From Bacteroidota bacterium (GTDB lineage: Bacteria; Bacteroidota; Rhodothermia; Rhodothermales; Bin80), in the NCBI GenBank assembly GCA_026702635.1, contig JAPPBZ010000302.1:1-6680 (forward strand): DNA of 6,680 bases. Direction: 5' to 3'. Position 1 is the stretch's first letter, and each line of letters starts with the position of its first letter. This document shows positions 4,479-6,680 of this stretch, one piece after another. Below the pieces are notes generated by a model. That model worked only from the letters and a program-made list of their open reading frames with translations, was not told the origin of the DNA and ran no database searches. Made by a program: the position numbers and the translations under genes.

Positions 4479-6680
4479 GTTGCGGGTGATGGTTTCGCTG
4501 AGATTTAAAAGCACACTCGCCACTACTGTCCAAGCCGCATGAGTGGCCAAATCCGTCGATAATGCTGTCGGCGACGCGCCAACGCTCAAGATAGCACGAG
4601 CGCGGACAGAATCAGCCTCAAATACTCGCATCTCTTCCGCCAGACGAGTTTCCAAGCGATGCCGGTCTTCCCTATCAGGCTCGTGGCTCGTCACCGCCTC
4701 GAAGGCATACACAATTCGCTCCGCTTCCGGTACAGTGCTGAGGATTCGAGTTGCAAAAGCTCGACTGGCCTCTACAAATTGCGGATCATTCAGCAATACG
4801 AGCGCCTGCAGAGGTGTGTTCGTATTTTCGCGCTGCACCGTACATACCTCTCGCGTTGGCGCATCAAATGCCATCATGCTGGGCGGGGGCGCCGTCCGTT
4901 TCCAGTAGGTGTACAGGCTGCGGCGGTAGAGTTTTTCACCATGATTCTGGACAAACGTCTGGGCCGTAGCGGGCGTGCTCCCATAGTGGCTGACTTCCTT
5001 CCAAAGTCCGGTGGGCTGGTAGGGATGAACACTGGGGCCACCCAGTCGGTGTACCAGCAACCCGCTTATGGCCAGTGCTTGATCACGAATAAACTCGGCT
5101 TGCAGCCGGAAACGCGGGCCTCGGGCCAAAAGGGCGTTCTGTGGGTCTCGCGTCAACAGATCCGGCGTGGCACGGCTCGATTGCCGGTACGTAGCGCTCA
5201 TGACCATGGTCTTGAGGAGCGCCTTTGTATCGAATCCGGATTCCACAAACGTGATGGCCAACCAATCCAGCAGCGAGGGGTGCGTCGGCAAGGAGCCACG
5301 CGCACCAAAGTCTGCTGCTGTAGGTACGAGGCCACGTCCAAATACCATTTGCCAGAATCTATTGACAGTAACACGGGCCGTTAGCGGGTGAGATGGATGC
5401 ATCAGCCACTCAGCCAAATCCAACCGAGTAGCATCTTCCTGCAGAGGCGGCAGCCAAGATGGCACACCCGGCGAAACAGAATCGGTAGGCTGGTCATATT
5501 GGCCACGGTACAGGATACGCGTCGGCCGCGGGACATCAGTCACCGCCATGACCATCGTGGGATGTGGCTCCGTGAGCACGCGCAACCGCTCTTCGAGATT
5601 GGCAATGGCGTGGCGTAGTGGCGCAGCCTCTTCTGCTCGCTCATAGAATGCCTGACGCAATAACCCCGAATTCCCGTCGCCATTTACTAGCGCATGCTGC
5701 ACTTGTGCAGGCAATGTCGTGCCGTCATCGATACCTTCCATTGCCAGCACACGAAAATGCCTCGCTACCTGCCAATTTCCGGAGCCAAAGTTCAGCATCA
5801 CCGTAAAGTGCGGCACTTCCTTCGAATCAAGCGGCACATCAAAGGTGAGCGTTAGATGAACTGGTGAGCTTCGCACCGGATGGGGCGACCAGCCATTGTG
5901 TCTCCGGTCGTCGAGCACGTTTTCGGGAGCATAATCTGGATGGATATGTGATGCTGTCACACGTGCCAATCCATGCGTACTGTGAAAATCCACCTGGTCG
6001 GTCGGTAGTGCACCAGCACGCACATGAACGCTCGTTACTACGAAGGACTCGGGCAGGTCGCCATTGCCGTGCCCCAGTGTGCCAGAAACATTATCCGGGT
6101 AAAACACCACACGCAACCCAGTGATTTCGCTATCCAGGTCTTCAGGTACAGTAAGCGAGACATTGTAGGCGGCAAAGTATGCGGGCTCGTCAATACGCAC
6201 CGAGCCGTCGGTCTGTACTTCACCCGTATACCCCGAGTTGGGCGTCGTGACTTTGGTGGCTTGGAGCGGATGCAGCTTCAGGTTCTGTCCACGCGTACTA
6301 AGCAAGGATCGCTCGCGATCTTCCCAAACGCCCTGGACTGGATCGAAACGGCCGGTTTCGGCACGCAGCATTGCTAGGTCGGCCTTTACTTCTTCGATTT
6401 CAACTTCTGTAGCGAGAGGACTCAAGGCTGCCAGTTGTGGTACAGCGTTTATGCCGCCGTCTCCGTCTAGTCCACGTTCGGGAACACTGTTGAAGAAGGC
6501 AAAAAGGCGATAGTAATCACGTTGGGTGATTGGATCATATTTGTGATCGTGACACTGTGCGCACGCAAACGTGAGCCCGAGAAATACCTCGCCCGTTGTC
6601 TTGACGCGGTCAGCCACATAGTTGTATCTCTGCCGGGCTTTTGTGAACACGCTGCGCGCCACGGTGGATTTGTTGCGGGC
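4476..6680 (-). CDS. DUF1549/DUF1553 domain protein with CxxCH motif (5' end beyond window)
   Basis: The 734 visible residues belong to the large secreted proteins best known from Planctomycetota (PSD1 type). The frame is open to the right edge, so the N terminus is missing: signal peptide, any cytochrome c-like domain, and the first part of DUF1549. Counting from the first visible residue, DUF1549 ends with VADRVKTTGEVFLGL and CAQCHDHKYDP, whose CxxCH (40-44) is a potential haem c site conserved in the family. A coiled segment around 85-110 follows, then a beta-rich discoidin-like region (about 150-315, with PENVLDD..HNGWSPH and FGSGNWQVARHFRV). DUF1553 (about 420-700) contains LAEWLMHPSHPLTARV, NRFWQMVFGRGLV, HPSLLDWLA, RFRLQAEFIRD and NTPLQALVLLNDPQFVEA. 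The C terminus looks complete, ending in TGA. It is probably co-transcribed with DUF1501. Family members often sit near sulfatase and polysaccharide-use genes, but no reaction is proven. The downstream frame is intact. Confidence 0.94.
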   Translation of the reverse strand, partial: ARNKSTVARSVFTKARQRYNYVADRVKTTGEVFLGLTFACAQCHDHKYDPITQRDYYRLFAFFNSVPERGLDGDGGINAVPQLAALSPLATEVEIEEVKADLAMLRAETGRFDPVQGVWEDRERSLLSTRGQNLKLHPLQATKVTTPNSGYTGEVQTDGSVRIDEPAYFAAYNVSLTVPEDLDSEITGLRVVFYPDNVSGTLGHGNGDLPESFVVTSVHVRAGALPTDQVDFHSTHGLARVTASHIHPDYAPENVLDDRRHNGWSPHPVRSSPVHLTLTFDVPLDSKEVPHFTVMLNFGSGNWQVARHFRVLAMEGIDDGTTLPAQVQHALVNGDGNSGLLRQAFYERAEEAAPLRHAIANLEERLRVLTEPHPTMVMAVTDVPRPTRILYRGQYDQPTDSVSPGVPSWLPPLQEDATRLDLAEWLMHPSHPLTARVTVNRFWQMVFGRGLVPTAADFGARGSLPTHPSLLDWLAITFVESGFDTKALLKTMVMSATYRQSSRATPDLLTRDPQNALLARGPRFRLQAEFIRDQALAISGLLVHRLGGPSVHPYQPTGLWKEVSHYGSTPATAQTFVQNHGEKLYRRSLYTYWKRTAPPPSMMAFDAPTREVCTVQRENTNTPLQALVLLNDPQFVEASRAFATRILSTVPEAERIVYAFEAVTSHEPDREDRHRLETRLAEEMRVFEADSVRARAILSVGASPTALSTDLATHAAWTVVASVLLNLSETITRN

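Noticed and set aside
4477..4533. Longer DUF1501 start at ATG 4533.
   Set aside because: The extra 19 residues lie wholly over the upstream gene's coding sequence and are not family-like; the Tat signal begins properly from ATG 4476.
4659..5384. Long plus-strand open frame (241 codons) opposite the DUF1553 region.
   Set aside because: It is entirely antisense to a strongly family-matched gene, has no recognisable motifs, and is a shadow of the high-GC coding strand.
6600..6680. Possible frameshift in the DUF1549 part near the right edge, where another minus frame reads IHRGAQRVHKSPAEI and the family's usual Gly-rich stretch is not obvious.
   Set aside because: The frame called as coding is open to the edge, has G/C-rich third positions like the rest of the gene, and gives the usual spacing from the RN pair to DRV. 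DUF1549 subfamilies vary here.

Overview
The window looks like chromosomal DNA from a Gram-negative, probably free-living or marine bacterium outside the Proteobacteria. A paired DUF1501 gene and DUF1549/DUF1553 gene is typical of Planctomycetota and Verrucomicrobiota, and also of the Bacteroidota/Rhodothermota (FCB) side. The PurL and TrxB wording, for example the 'VLGGGAP' linker in PurL, and the lack of clear Shine-Dalgarno sequences lean towards a Rhodothermota-like lineage. This placement is inference from remembered family sequences, not a search.

Left half (1-2760, plus strand): the C-terminal half of purL (purine synthesis), thioredoxin trxA, and thioredoxin reductase trxB. TrxB passes NADPH electrons to TrxA, so these two form a working pair. 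The purL reading frame is broken near the left edge: frame 2 carries the upstream protein and frame 3 the rest, and removing one copy of a tandem GAGT GAGT (48-55) joins them seamlessly.

Middle (2761-3042): a 282-bp gap between convergent genes. On the minus strand it holds what I read as the decayed C-terminal end of a proline dehydrogenase. It is frameshifted at an AC repeat, has lost substrate-binding residues, and its stop lies inside the 3' end of trxB. A second, weaker gene scrap resembling the start of an ACT domain lies between trxA and trxB.

Right half (3043-6680, minus strand): a two-gene operon. The upstream gene is a large secreted DUF1549-discoidin-like-DUF1553 protein with a CxxCH motif, cut by the right edge. 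The downstream gene is a Tat-exported DUF1501 protein. They overlap by one base (TGATG), implying translational coupling. Their biochemical role is not established; the families are often found near polysaccharide- and sulfatase-related genes.

No RNA genes, CRISPR arrays, insertion sequences or clear intrinsic terminators were seen. The least expected content is the set of slippage-type gene disruptions beside fully intact genes.
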